DNA of 60,014 bases. Source: Paenibacillus terrae (GTDB taxonomy: Bacteria > Bacillota > Bacilli > Paenibacillales > Paenibacillaceae). This document shows, in pieces, positions 32,914-41,630 of the stretch (positions are counted from its first letter, which is position 1; each line of letters starts with the position of its first letter). Under the pieces are notes generated by a model. That model did not search any database and was not told the origin of the DNA. It saw only the letters and a program-made list of their open reading frames with translations. The DNA lies in NCBI RefSeq assembly GCF_000943545.1, contig NZ_JTHP01000038.1, positions 1 to 60,014 on the forward strand, in the 5' to 3' direction. Made by a program: the position numbers and the translations under genes.

Positions 32914-33960
32914 TTATCCCTTGGAGCGACTCAGCAGATACAGGAAGTATGGAGCACCAATGATCGCCACGATCAAACCTGTCGGGATTTCCTTCTGTAA
33001 AGGTAAGGATCGTGTGATCGTATCGGCCACAAGCACTAACAGTGCCCCAACCAATGCACAGGCCACTAACAGCATCTTATGCTTTGGCCCCACCAGTTTT
33101 CTCGCCAAATGCGGAGCAACTAAACCGACGAAGCCGATTCCCCCGCTAACCGATACGCTGGAACTGGCCAATCCAACCGCAGCAGCGAGCAGAAGGATGT
33201 GTTCTTTTTCAATAGATGTACCTAACCCGGATGCCGTCTGATCTCCCAAATTAAGCACATTCATTACATTGGCCTTGTAGTATGCGAAAGGCAGCAACAC
33301 CACAAGCCAGGGTAACAGTGCCATTACAAATTTCCAGTTAGACCCCCATATACTTCCTGCCAACCAACTGGCAACAAACGTATAACTTTCAGGCGTAAGC
33401 TTGAGAGTCAAGATGATCATCGCAGCACTGACCCCCGCCGCTACACCAATCCCGCTTAGCAGTAACCTTGTCGGAGAAATCCCTTCACCCTTTTTGTAAG
33501 AAAGCGCGTAGATCAGAATAGCAGCCGCTCCTGATCCAATCAGTGCAAGGCCAGGTAGTAAAAACAATGAATTCGTTGTTTGCATCGTTGGGAAGAGCAA
33601 TACAAACAGCATAACCATCAGCCCGGCTCCGGCATTAATCCCCAAAATACCAGGGTCCGCCAAACCATTACGTGAAACTCCCTGCATGATACAGCCAGAA
33701 ACCGCCAGACCTGCACCGATCAAAATGGAAATAACCATTCGCGGCAATCGGAATTCAAACAAGATTAATTCCTGCTGTGGAGTCCCTTGCCCAAATAAGG
33801 TTCTAAAAAGCTCCATTGGCGAAAGTCGAATGGTTCCTGTATTCGCACTAATGGTGAATGCAACAATGAGCAGAATGAGCAGAACGATAACAACGATCCA
33901 ATCATGGATTTTTTTACGGTGACCTGCTTTGGCAATAGCTCCAGTCGTGATGTTATTCAT
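32914..33960 (-). CDS. Ferric-siderophore ABC permease, FecCD family
   Basis: Membrane subunit of a siderophore importer with about 9-10 helices. Family motifs: FRLPRMVISILIGAGLAVSG followed by CIMQGVSRNGLADPGILGIN, TRLLLSGIGVAAG, and the cytoplasmic coupling region GGIGFVGLVAPHLARKLVG. The ATG at 33958-33960 has AAAGGAG at 9-11 nt; the frame extends 18 codons further without a site. Length is 348 residues. It begins one base after the stop of the partner permease. No FecE-type ATPase gene follows, so an ATPase coded elsewhere (as YusV serves several B. subtilis systems) must energise it. Confidence 0.92.
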   Translation of the reverse strand: MNNITTGAIAKAGHRKKIHDWIVVIVLLILLIVAFTISANTGTIRLSPMELFRTLFGQGTPQQELILFEFRLPRMVISILIGAGLAVSGCIMQGVSRNGLADPGILGINAGAGLMVMLFVLLFPTMQTTNSLFLLPGLALIGSGAAAILIYALSYKKGEGISPTRLLLSGIGVAAGVSAAMIILTLKLTPESYTFVASWLAGSIWGSNWKFVMALLPWLVVLLPFAYYKANVMNVLNLGDQTASGLGTSIEKEHILLLAAAVGLASSSVSVSGGIGFVGLVAPHLARKLVGPKHKMLLVACALVGALLVLVADTITRSLPLQKEIPTGLIVAIIGAPYFLYLLSRSKG

Positions 33961-33961
33961 C

Positions 33962-35026
33962 TTACAGTGCTCTCCTTTCTTTACGAGCCAGATAAAGGAA
34001 GAATGGTACCCCAATCAGGGCAATAAGCACGCCTACTGGTGTTTCCTCCGGTGCATTAATCATACGAGCCGCCAAATCGGCAAACACGATGAGTAAAGCC
34101 CCCATAATGGCCGAGCAAGGAATGATCCAGCGATAATCGACACCTACCAGCTTGCGGGTCATATGAGGAATAATCAGCCCTACAAAGCCGATAGATCCTA
34201 CCAGCGACACTGCCGCCCCCGCCAGAATAAGTACCAAGATCATCCCAAGCACCTTTACAATGCCAGTGCGCTGACCAAGACTGAGCGCAATTTCATCCCC
34301 GAGGCTGAGCAGCGTAATAGACCGTGACAGCATAAGAGCGCCGATAAAGGCTGCCACAACCCAAGGCAAGACAATCCCCAGTTGCACCCACTTGGTTCCG
34401 CTAAGTCCCCCTGCATACCAGAAGGCCAGATCCTGTCCGACATTAAAATACAAGCTGATCGCGTCACCCAGGGCAGACAGCAATGCCGTTACAGCTGCAC
34501 CCGCCAATACAAGGCGTACTGGCGTAAGTCCACCCTTGGATATGGAGCTTGTACCATATACCATCACAACAGCTAAGGCCGCGCCAACAAAGGAGTACAG
34601 CATCAGTTGTAAAAAGGATGACCCGGGAAAAAGAGCAAAACAAATCGCCATCGCCAAACTGGCTCCCGAATTCAATCCAAGTAAACCCGAGTCAGCAAGC
34701 GGATTGCGGGTCATCCCCTGCATAATCGCCCCCGCCACAGCGAAGCAGACTCCGATCAACACACCACCCAAAATCCGTGGTAGCCTGATTTCCCAAATAA
34801 TTTGATGATTTTGTATTTCAGGATTAAAATGAAAGACTGCATTCCATACCTCAAACAGCCTAATAGGAGCTGCACCAAAAGATAGGGATAAAGCGATACC
34901 GAACGCCAAAAGGGCTAGTCCGGCTGTTAAGATGAGTGAAGCCGCCCATGGCCGTGAGTGGAATGGAGTCGGCGGCTGGCTATGGTTACTCTGGGCGGGA
35001 CTCTCCGATGATTCTGATAATTTCAT
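33962..35026 (-). CDS. Ferric-siderophore ABC permease, FecCD family, first subunit
   Basis: Partner permease of 354 residues. IRLPRILGGVLIGVCFAVAG then AIMQGMTRNPLADSGLLGLN, GLTPVRLVLAGAAVTALLSA and GSIGFVGLIIPHMTRKLVG are the family hallmarks; the first about 25 residues are a hydrophilic Pro/Ser-rich extension. The second permease starts one base after the stop codon, so translation is coupled and a heterodimer is likely. A very good Fur box lies 71 bp upstream, after the terminator of the binding-protein gene, so the permease pair has its own iron-regulated promoter. Confidence 0.92.
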   Translation of the reverse strand: MKLSESSESPAQSNHSQPPTPFHSRPWAASLILTAGLALLAFGIALSLSFGAAPIRLFEVWNAVFHFNPEIQNHQIIWEIRLPRILGGVLIGVCFAVAGAIMQGMTRNPLADSGLLGLNSGASLAMAICFALFPGSSFLQLMLYSFVGAALAVVMVYGTSSISKGGLTPVRLVLAGAAVTALLSALGDAISLYFNVGQDLAFWYAGGLSGTKWVQLGIVLPWVVAAFIGALMLSRSITLLSLGDEIALSLGQRTGIVKVLGMILVLILAGAAVSLVGSIGFVGLIIPHMTRKLVGVDYRWIIPCSAIMGALLIVFADLAARMINAPEETPVGVLIALIGVPFFLYLARKERRAL

Positions 35027-35096
35027 GACTATTTTTCACCCTTACTGTTGAATAGTATGTAGGCTATCACACAAATCTGTGCTCATGAAGGCGTTT

Positions 35097-35115
35097 GATA
35101 ATGAGAATTATTATC
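35097..35115. promoter_or_regulatory. Fur box upstream of the siderophore permeases
   Basis: GATAATGAGAATTATTATC matches the Fur 19-mer at 17 of 19 positions by my count. Directly upstream of the FecCD pair. Confidence 0.9.
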
Positions 35116-35197
35116 ATGCAATCTTTACTATTGTAAATTAATGCGGCAATGGCTTCAATAGTAAATTTCGACGAACCCGTGAAGCCCTGCAATTTTG

Positions 35198-35235
35198 TGA
35201 AAAATAAAGCCCTTTGGCATCAATACCAAAGGGCT
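35198..35235 (-). terminator. Terminator after the siderophore-binding lipoprotein
   Basis: Minus-strand AGCCCTTTGG ... CCAAAGGGCT followed by TTATTTTT, 20 nt after the stop codon; separates this transcript from the permease pair. Confidence 0.88.
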
Positions 35236-35254
35236 GCCAGCAACACCTGAGTAA

Positions 35255-36235
35255 CTACTTCTGTGAAGCCTTCTCTTTATTCCGTTGGACGAGCATGTCT
35301 GCGATTTCTTCTGCTTGTCCAACAATGGCAATCGGGTCAAAGTACCAATAGCGATCCTCCTGTAACTCAAAGACCCTGCCATTTCGGACGGCATCCAGTG
35401 ACTTCCATATACTGTCCCCTGTATAACCGGTGGTTTCCTTGTTAACCGTCAGAAAAATATAAGAGCCGGCATACTGATTAATAACTTCTTTCGATACCGA
35501 TTTCCATTGAGTCTCACCTAATAATTCTTTTTGGACAAGAGGTGGGGGCGTCAAATCCAGTCCTCTGTATACCGCCTGTCCTCCTCTGCCAAAGTTATCA
35601 CCATATACATAATATTCCTTCGTTGAAGCCTCCATGACAGTGAAGGTGTCCTCAGGTTGAATGATTCCCATTAACTTGTCGCGTGCTGCCTGCATCCGCT
35701 GATCGTATTGGGCTAGCCACGCTTTAGCCTCCTGATCCTTACCAAGAAGCTCTCCAAAAGCAGTTAATTCCTCATGTACATCCTTATACGTACCATAAGG
35801 AATAGCGACGGTCGGTGCAATTTTACTGTACTTCTCATATTGAGAAGCATCTTTGGAACCAATCAGAATCAAATCCGGCTCCAGAGTAAGTACCTTTTCA
35901 AGGGACACGCTATCGCGGTCTCCAATGCTTGTAATACCCTGTACAAGATTCTTTGAAAACGGATTGTCCAAATAATACTTAACACTCCCCACGGGTTGAA
36001 TACCGAGAGCTAACAAATCATTCTGATACATATCTACTACGATCCGTTGAGGATGAGTTGGGATTGTAACATCACCATGAATTGTTTTGACTGTTTTCGT
36101 TGCTGGCTTCTGCTCGGTAGAAGTTTGATTCTGCTTTCCGTCAGCCTGCCCCGTATTTCCTCCACAAGCGGTCAGAGCCAGGATGAATGACAGCAGCATC
36201 ATTGCAATCCACATTTTCTTCTTCAAAACATTCAT
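35255..36235 (-). CDS. Ferric-siderophore-binding lipoprotein (FeuA/FecB-like)
   Basis: Type III substrate-binding lipoprotein: hydrophobic signal MWIAMMLLSFILALTAC with lipobox LTAC, then a Gln/Thr-rich linker and the FecB fold (HPQRIVVDMYQNDLLALGIQPVG; VSLEKVLTLEPDLILIG; YYVYGDNFGRGGQAVYRGL). It captures ferric siderophore outside the membrane for the FecCD permeases. Length is 326 residues from the ATG at 36235, but that ATG abuts GAGAGAGG; an in-frame TTG at codon 4 has better spacing (10 nt) and may be the true start. It is third in a same-strand series after the second binding protein and the ABC gene. Confidence 0.88.
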   Translation of the reverse strand: MNVLKKKMWIAMMLLSFILALTACGGNTGQADGKQNQTSTEQKPATKTVKTIHGDVTIPTHPQRIVVDMYQNDLLALGIQPVGSVKYYLDNPFSKNLVQGITSIGDRDSVSLEKVLTLEPDLILIGSKDASQYEKYSKIAPTVAIPYGTYKDVHEELTAFGELLGKDQEAKAWLAQYDQRMQAARDKLMGIIQPEDTFTVMEASTKEYYVYGDNFGRGGQAVYRGLDLTPPPLVQKELLGETQWKSVSKEVINQYAGSYIFLTVNKETTGYTGDSIWKSLDAVRNGRVFELQEDRYWYFDPIAIVGQAEEIADMLVQRNKEKASQK

Positions 36236-36268
36236 TCCTCTCTCTGCTTACATTTCATACTATTTCAT

Positions 36269-37984
36269 TTAGGTACCGTACTGGGCTTGATGCAGACGGC
36301 TATATGGACCTTTTACCGCCAGCAATTCTTCATGCCTACCTTGCTCGGCGATTCCCTGATCGGCAACCACGATAATGCGGTCGGCGTTTTTAATCGTTGC
36401 CAGACGATGCGCAATAACGAGCGTTGTGCGTCCTTGCGACAACTCTGTCAAAGCCTGCTGAATCGCAGCTTCTGTCTCTGTATCCAGTGCTGATGTTGCT
36501 TCATCCAAAATGAGAATAGGTGGATTTTTGAGGAACATCCGGGCAATAGACAAGCGTTGCTTTTGCCCCCCCGACAGCTTCACGCCCCGTTCACCAATCA
36601 TCGTATCCAAACCTTCCGGATATGAACGAACGAGGTCTTCAATCTGAGCCCGTCGGGCGGCATCCCAAATTTCTTCTTCCGAAGCACCTAGCTTGCCATA
36701 TGCAATATTTTCACGAACCGTTCCATCGAACAGGAACACATCCTGCTGTACGATCCCAATCATGGAGCGCAACGATTCCAGCTTCATTTCACGGATATCC
36801 ATACCATCAATGGTAATGTTGCCTTCCTCCACATCATAGAAGCGTGGTAACAAACTGCAAAGCGTCGTTTTACCTGCTCCTGAAGGGCCGACCAGTGCTA
36901 CAGTCTCTCCCGCATGGATGGATAGGTCCACTTTACGCAATACTTTGTCTTTGTTTTCATAGCCAAATGTTACACCTGCAAATTGGATCTCTCCATTGAG
37001 ATGGGTAACGGTCTTGGCCCCTGGCAGATCTTCTACATCCAATTCACTTTCCAACAAATCCAGGTATCGGCGGAAGCCGGCGATGCCTTTGGGATACGTT
37101 TCAATAACGGAGTTAATCTGCTTGATTGGTGCGAGAAATACGTTGGACAGCATCACAAACGCGATAAATTCCCCGTACGTCATTTGCCCTTCAATCACAA
37201 ACCATGTACCGCACACGAGTACAAACAGCGAAACCAGTTTCATCAGAACAAAACTAATCGAAGAATTCCAAGCCATAATACGGTAAGCAATTAGCTTAGT
37301 TTTACGGAATCGTCCGTTATTTTCAGCAAAACGCTCCATTTCATGCTCTTCGTTCGAAAATGCTTGTACGACGCGGATACCACTGACGTTATTTTCGATG
37401 CGTGCGTTGTAATCTGCGATATCCGAAAACATGCGATGGAAAGCAGCATTCATTTTACGGCTAAAATACAATGACAAGTAAATCATAAGCGGCACAATAA
37501 TGAACGTCAGCACTGCCAGCTTCCAGTTAATGCCGAGCATGATGCCGAAGGCCCCTCCCAGTGTCATCAACGCGATAAACAAATCTTCAGGTCCGTGGTG
37601 GGCGATTTCCCCGATATCCATCAGATCGTTGGTCATACGGGAGACGAGATGCCCTGTTTTGTTATTATCAAAAAAACGGAAGGATTGCTTTTGAATTCGA
37701 TCAAACAGCTTTTTACGCATATCCGATTCAATGTTAATCCCCAGCTTATGGCCCCAATAGGTAACCACGTAATTTAATCCGGCACTGACTACATAAATAC
37801 CAAGCAGTCCTAGACAAGCATATAAAATCCACTTCCAGTTCCCGCTAGGCAGCAAATCATCGACCACCCGGTTGACGGCAAGTGGGAAAGCCAGCTCCAG
37901 CAGTGCAGCCAGCAAGGCGCAAGAGAAATCAATGATAAACAAAGTCCGGTAAGGACGGTAATATTCAAAAAAACGTTTTAGCAT
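36269..37984 (-). CDS. MsbA-like ABC exporter-fold protein
   Basis: Half-transporter of 571 residues: six membrane helices (about 15-300), then ATPase with Walker A GPSGAGKTT, Q-loop VQQDVFLFDGT, signature LSGGQKQR, Walker B ILILDEATSALD and the switch His in VIAHRLAT. All catalytic residues are canonical, as in homodimeric multidrug/lipid exporters (MsbA, YfiB/YknV types). It sits between two siderophore-binding lipoprotein genes on one strand (gaps 32-33 bp), so siderophore export or recycling, or unusual import, is suggested by context only. Confidence 0.85.
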   Translation of the reverse strand: MLKRFFEYYRPYRTLFIIDFSCALLAALLELAFPLAVNRVVDDLLPSGNWKWILYACLGLLGIYVVSAGLNYVVTYWGHKLGINIESDMRKKLFDRIQKQSFRFFDNNKTGHLVSRMTNDLMDIGEIAHHGPEDLFIALMTLGGAFGIMLGINWKLAVLTFIIVPLMIYLSLYFSRKMNAAFHRMFSDIADYNARIENNVSGIRVVQAFSNEEHEMERFAENNGRFRKTKLIAYRIMAWNSSISFVLMKLVSLFVLVCGTWFVIEGQMTYGEFIAFVMLSNVFLAPIKQINSVIETYPKGIAGFRRYLDLLESELDVEDLPGAKTVTHLNGEIQFAGVTFGYENKDKVLRKVDLSIHAGETVALVGPSGAGKTTLCSLLPRFYDVEEGNITIDGMDIREMKLESLRSMIGIVQQDVFLFDGTVRENIAYGKLGASEEEIWDAARRAQIEDLVRSYPEGLDTMIGERGVKLSGGQKQRLSIARMFLKNPPILILDEATSALDTETEAAIQQALTELSQGRTTLVIAHRLATIKNADRIIVVADQGIAEQGRHEELLAVKGPYSRLHQAQYGT

Positions 37985-38016
37985 GTATTTGACTTCTCCT
38001 TTCTTATTTCAAGTGA

Positions 38017-39024
38017 TTATTTAGGATCGAAGGAAAGCATGTTAACCGCTTCATCCAGCGATTTGTCAATCGCAAGCGGTGAGTACGTAAACCATGGGTC
38101 AGCTTTGATGAAATATACTTTGTGGTTTTTAACCGCAGGAAGATTTCTCCACAGTGCGCTTTGCTCGATTTCCTTGAGGATTCCATCCTTGCTCTCTTCA
38201 TCATAAACCAGCATAATAATTCGGTCCCCTGACAGTTCAGGCAGCTTTTCCATCGAGATGCTATCGTAAACGAAATTAAAGTTCGGGTCCTTCTCCAGCT
38301 TTTGGCGTATGTACTCAGGAGGATTCAATTCAAGTGAACGGTAAATGACATGTCCTACATTCCGCGCCCCGTACACTCTTAGCACATCCTTGCCGTAAGT
38401 CATGTAAATCGTGACCGTTTCACCTTTCTTAAATTTTCCAGCTAGCTTCTTCCGGCCTTCGGCAGCCTTTTGATCCAGATTAACAATCCACTGCTCAGCT
38501 TCCTTGTCTTTACTGAGTACAGCGGCAACATCCCGAAATTGCTTGAACACATCCCCTGCTCCAAAAGAAACGACTACGGTTGGAGCAATTTTCTCCAGCT
38601 GCTCCTTCACTTCGGGAGTGGTATCTTCTGTTGTTATGATCAGGTCTGGCTGTAGCTCCAGCACCTTTTCTACATTTGTCGGGTTCCCAATATCCGCAAT
38701 TCCGTCAATCTTTCCTTTTAAATATTCGCCCTCCAACAAATGGGAAGCAGCACCTACCGGCTTAACTCCCAAGGCCAGTATGGCATCCAAATATTGCGTC
38801 GTAATAACTCGTTGCGGATTTACAGGGATATTGATCTTGTTGCCAGTAGCATCTGTATATTCACGCATGGCAACCGTTTGGGATTGCCCGGAAGAGTCGT
38901 TAATGCTGGTCTTTCCGTTGGTCTGATTGCGGGTATCTGCGTTTCCACAAGCACCCAGTACAACCGTCAGCAGAACCACGAGACACAGTGTGATCCCCGA
39001 TTTTACCCTGTTACTTTGTTGCAA
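38017..39024 (-). CDS. Second ferric-siderophore-binding lipoprotein
   Basis: 335-residue FecB-fold lipoprotein: signal VKSGITLCLVVLLTVVLGAC with lipobox LGAC, then YTDATGNKINIPVNPQRVIT, ALGVKPVGAAS and VEKVLELQPDLIITTED, the standard binding-protein motifs. The start is a TTG at 39022-39024 with AAGGAGG 8 nt upstream; the frame opens further up without a site. First gene of the series SBP - ABC - SBP, behind a Fur box at 39061. Two different binding proteins for one permease pair suggest at least two siderophores are used. Confidence 0.88.
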   Translation of the reverse strand: MQQSNRVKSGITLCLVVLLTVVLGACGNADTRNQTNGKTSINDSSGQSQTVAMREYTDATGNKINIPVNPQRVITTQYLDAILALGVKPVGAASHLLEGEYLKGKIDGIADIGNPTNVEKVLELQPDLIITTEDTTPEVKEQLEKIAPTVVVSFGAGDVFKQFRDVAAVLSKDKEAEQWIVNLDQKAAEGRKKLAGKFKKGETVTIYMTYGKDVLRVYGARNVGHVIYRSLELNPPEYIRQKLEKDPNFNFVYDSISMEKLPELSGDRIIMLVYDEESKDGILKEIEQSALWRNLPAVKNHKVYFIKADPWFTYSPLAIDKSLDEAVNMLSFDPK

Positions 39025-39060
39025 GATGATGTCCTCCTTAAGTGTATATATCAAAAAAAT

Positions 39061-39079
39061 GATAGTGATTCTCATTATC
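39061..39079. promoter_or_regulatory. Fur box upstream of the second binding protein
   Basis: GATAGTGATTCTCATTATC, 16 of 19 to the Fur consensus by my count; 37 bp before the TTG start, so it likely overlaps the promoter of the SBP-ABC-SBP transcript. Confidence 0.87.
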
Positions 39080-39199
39080 ACACAATTGTTATTCTATCTT
39101 TTACCGCTACTTCTTACAACACAAAAATTAAAAACTTCCATATTATACGAAGCGAATGTTTACTGTCTTTGCAGAATCGTACTCAAAATAGACATTCTT

Positions 39200-39342
39200 G
39201 ACTCAGAGTTGCATGAGCGCGCGCTTCATCTTCATCGTCTGGGTTTGCCTGTATCTTTATCCGATTTGGGTATACAAAGTGAACCAGAGCAGGCAGCCAT
39301 TCGGATTGCTCAAGGTCTGACCTTACGTGAGGGCGCGGCGGA
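39200..39342 (+). pseudogene. Remnant of an iron-containing/glycerol dehydrogenase-like gene
   Basis: The plus strand reads LHERALHLHRLGLPVSLSDL followed by GIQSEPEQAAIRIAQGLTLREG, which resembles the C-terminal part of dehydroquinate synthase-like dehydrogenases (compare [14 protein letters not shown] in the GldA of this window). There is no start, and the upstream sequence is unrelated. It runs into the antisense of the Rpn remnant. Low certainty. Confidence 0.35.
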
Positions 39343-39612
39343 TCACTCTGAAACACAAGGAGGAAGTGCAGCTAATGCCTCGCCTTCCCTTGCTTCCTCC
39401 CTGCCTTCTTCATAACCCCAACGCTTCCAAACTGGCATTAATTCCATGATCGCATTTCCCTCCTCCGGGTATTGTTCACTTAATTCCTTTAATATAGATT
39501 CTTCTTGTACGGGATCGGGCTTGAAATACAGATCAGCCACCGACATGATAAGAGCCAGTCTTGCATTGTCCCAACTCTGTCTTAGTCGAAAAATCATATG
39601 CAAATACGCCAC
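39343..39612 (-). pseudogene. C-terminal remnant of an Rpn-family (PD-(D/E)XK) nuclease
   Basis: About 89 codons: SWDNARLALIMSVADLYFKP, then MELMPVWKRWGYEEGREEAREG, the typical C terminus of Rpn/YhgA-like recombination-promoting nucleases (often called transposases) with its charged EEG tail. The catalytic N-terminal about 200 residues are missing. The frame opens at a GTG without ribosome site. It lies between the siderophore locus and the ribose operon. Confidence 0.6.
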
Positions 39613-39635
39613 ACTTCATTTAGATACATCAGGTA

Positions 39636-39673
39636 AAATAAAAAATGGACTGATCGCATTCTCGCATCAGCCC
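39636..39673 (-). terminator. Terminator of the ribose operon
   Basis: Minus-strand hairpin GGGCTGAT ... ATCAGTCC (one G-U) followed by ATTTTTTATTTT, 34 nt after rbsB. Confidence 0.8.
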
Positions 39674-39706
39674 GAAATCTTAAATTTATGGGGGTATACA
39701 CCCGTT

Positions 39707-40627
39707 TTATTTCTTCTGATCCACTAGCTCCAGCTTGGCAGGAATTGATTTTTTCACGGTTTTACCTTGGAGTACATCCTGTGCCGCTCGAACCGCCAAT
39801 TGTCCAATCAGTTCAGGTTGCTGAGCCACGGTCGCCGTGAGCTTGCCCTCCTTAATCGATTTAAGCGCATCCTCGTTGCCGTCAAAGCCGATCACCGGAA
39901 TATTTTTACCCGAGCTTTGAATGGCTTCAATTGCCCCAAGCGCCATTTCATCATTATGGGCAAATACTGCCTGAACGTCCGGGTTTCCTTGCAGCAGGTT
40001 TTCCATGACATTCAAACCTTTGGTCCGGTCAAAATCGGCCGATTGCTTGGCAATAACGTTCAGTTCCTTATCCGCTACTTCGTGGAAGCCTTTACCCCGC
40101 TCACGGGTAGCCGATGCACCTGGTACGCCTTCCAACTCAATGACCTTGGCACCTTTTCCGACTTGATCGATCACGTATCTGGCAGCCATGCGTCCACCCT
40201 CTACATTGTCCGAAGCGACAAGCGCTTTTACATCTCCTTTGTCAGCAGAACGATCCAGCGTAATGACCGGGATGTTCAAAGCGTTAGCGGATTGAACCAC
40301 CGTAGAGATAGCCGACGAATCTGTCGGGTTAATTAACAACGCATTTACGCCTTGCTGGATCAGATCGTCCACATCATTGCTTTGCTTCGCCGAATCATTT
40401 TGCGCATCGACGACAATGACTTGAAATCCTTGTTTTTTGGCTTCTGCAACGACTCCGTCTTTAAGAGAAACAAAGAATGGATTGTTCAGCGTTGAGATGG
40501 ACAAGCCGATTTTGATCTCCTTCAAGTTCGCACCTGCTTTGGGTTTCGCCCATTCCGGCGGTTCCAGGGAACAACCCGTCATCAGCAGGAGCAGCAAGGC
40601 TGTCATGATTAATGTAAGTTTTTTCAT
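39707..40627 (-). CDS. rbsB: Ribose ABC transporter, binding lipoprotein
   Basis: Extracellular ribose-binding protein. Signal LTLIMTALLLLLMTGC with lipobox Cys at residue 19, then the type I periplasmic-binding fold: IKIGLSISTLNNPFFVSLKDG, VDAQNDSAKQ, LLINPTDSSAI, PVITLDRSADKG and AVFAHNDEMALGAIEAIQ. Length is 306 residues. GGAG stands 9 nt before the ATG. Last gene of rbsRKDACB, 33 bp after rbsC. Confidence 0.95.
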   Translation of the reverse strand: MKKLTLIMTALLLLLMTGCSLEPPEWAKPKAGANLKEIKIGLSISTLNNPFFVSLKDGVVAEAKKQGFQVIVVDAQNDSAKQSNDVDDLIQQGVNALLINPTDSSAISTVVQSANALNIPVITLDRSADKGDVKALVASDNVEGGRMAARYVIDQVGKGAKVIELEGVPGASATRERGKGFHEVADKELNVIAKQSADFDRTKGLNVMENLLQGNPDVQAVFAHNDEMALGAIEAIQSSGKNIPVIGFDGNEDALKSIKEGKLTATVAQQPELIGQLAVRAAQDVLQGKTVKKSIPAKLELVDQKK

Positions 40628-40660
40628 TTATGTGGTCTCCTTCTATGCAGATTAGGCGTA

Positions 40661-41629
40661 TTAAGCTGATTTCTTGCGGTCAATCAATACAGCAATGGCG
40701 ATTACAATCCCTTTGACCACCATTTGATAAAAAGAGTTCACACCCAGCAAATTCAAGCCATTGTTCAGCGTCCCGATAATGAGTACACCGATCAACGTAC
40801 CTACGATTCGTCCGCGTCCCCCCGACAGGCTTGTTCCACCCAGTACGACAGCCGCAATGGCATCCAGTTCATAAGAAGTACCTGCTGTCGGCTGCGCCGA
40901 GTTCAAACGTGAGGTCAAAATAGCACCCGCCAAAGCAGAGAGCATTCCAGCCAGAGAGTAAATCCAAATTTTCACGCGCGGTACTTTAATACCGGATACA
41001 ATCGAAGCCTTCTCGTTACCACCGATGGCATACGTTTTGCGTCCAAACGGCGTTTTATGCAAAATGATCCACAGTACGGCAAAGGTAATGAGCATTGTAA
41101 TCGCCGGAACCGGAATGCCAAACTGGTAGCCGCGGCCGAACAACTGAAATACCAGACTGTCTCCGAGTCCTGTAATGGGATTACCGTTGGTATAGACCAG
41201 CGTCAATCCTCTAAAAATAGTCATGGTTGCTAGTGTAGCGATAAACGGAGCCATTTTACCTTTGGTAATCATCAAGCCATTAATCATCCCCATGACGCCA
41301 CCCAGCGCACAGCCAATGATAATCGCCAAAATCGGATCGAAACCGGCCAGCATCATATTTGCGACAAACGCACTGGATAGAGCTAGGATCGAGCCGACAG
41401 ACAAATCAATCCCACCTGTGAGAATCACGAAAGTCATACCAAACGCAATCAGCGCATTAATAGATACTTGACGCAACAGATTTAGAATATTAAGCGGTTC
41501 CAAAAAGCTGGGATTCAAGACCGATACGATGATGACCAAAATAATGAGTCCCAGTAACGGGCCGAGCTTTTGCGTGATTTGCGACATTTGAAACCCTTTG
41601 CCACCTTTTGTTTCATTCATGGTTGTCAT
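40661..41629 (-). CDS. rbsC: Ribose ABC transporter, permease
   Basis: Membrane subunit of 322 residues with 8-10 helices. NALIAFGMTFVILTGGIDLSVGSILALS is the family hallmark, with AIAAVVLGGTSLSGGRGRIVGT near the C terminus. The ATG at 41629 lies one base after the rbsA stop codon and has AGGAGG at 8 nt, so the two are coupled. Imports D-ribose with RbsA and RbsB. Confidence 0.96.
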   Translation of the reverse strand: MTTMNETKGGKGFQMSQITQKLGPLLGLIILVIIVSVLNPSFLEPLNILNLLRQVSINALIAFGMTFVILTGGIDLSVGSILALSSAFVANMMLAGFDPILAIIIGCALGGVMGMINGLMITKGKMAPFIATLATMTIFRGLTLVYTNGNPITGLGDSLVFQLFGRGYQFGIPVPAITMLITFAVLWIILHKTPFGRKTYAIGGNEKASIVSGIKVPRVKIWIYSLAGMLSALAGAILTSRLNSAQPTAGTSYELDAIAAVVLGGTSLSGGRGRIVGTLIGVLIIGTLNNGLNLLGVNSFYQMVVKGIVIAIAVLIDRKKSA

Positions 41630-41630
41630 A

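Noticed and set aside
39343..39612. Complete transposase or insertion sequence
   Set aside because: Only the C-terminal tail of an Rpn-type nuclease remains and no terminal inverted repeats were seen.
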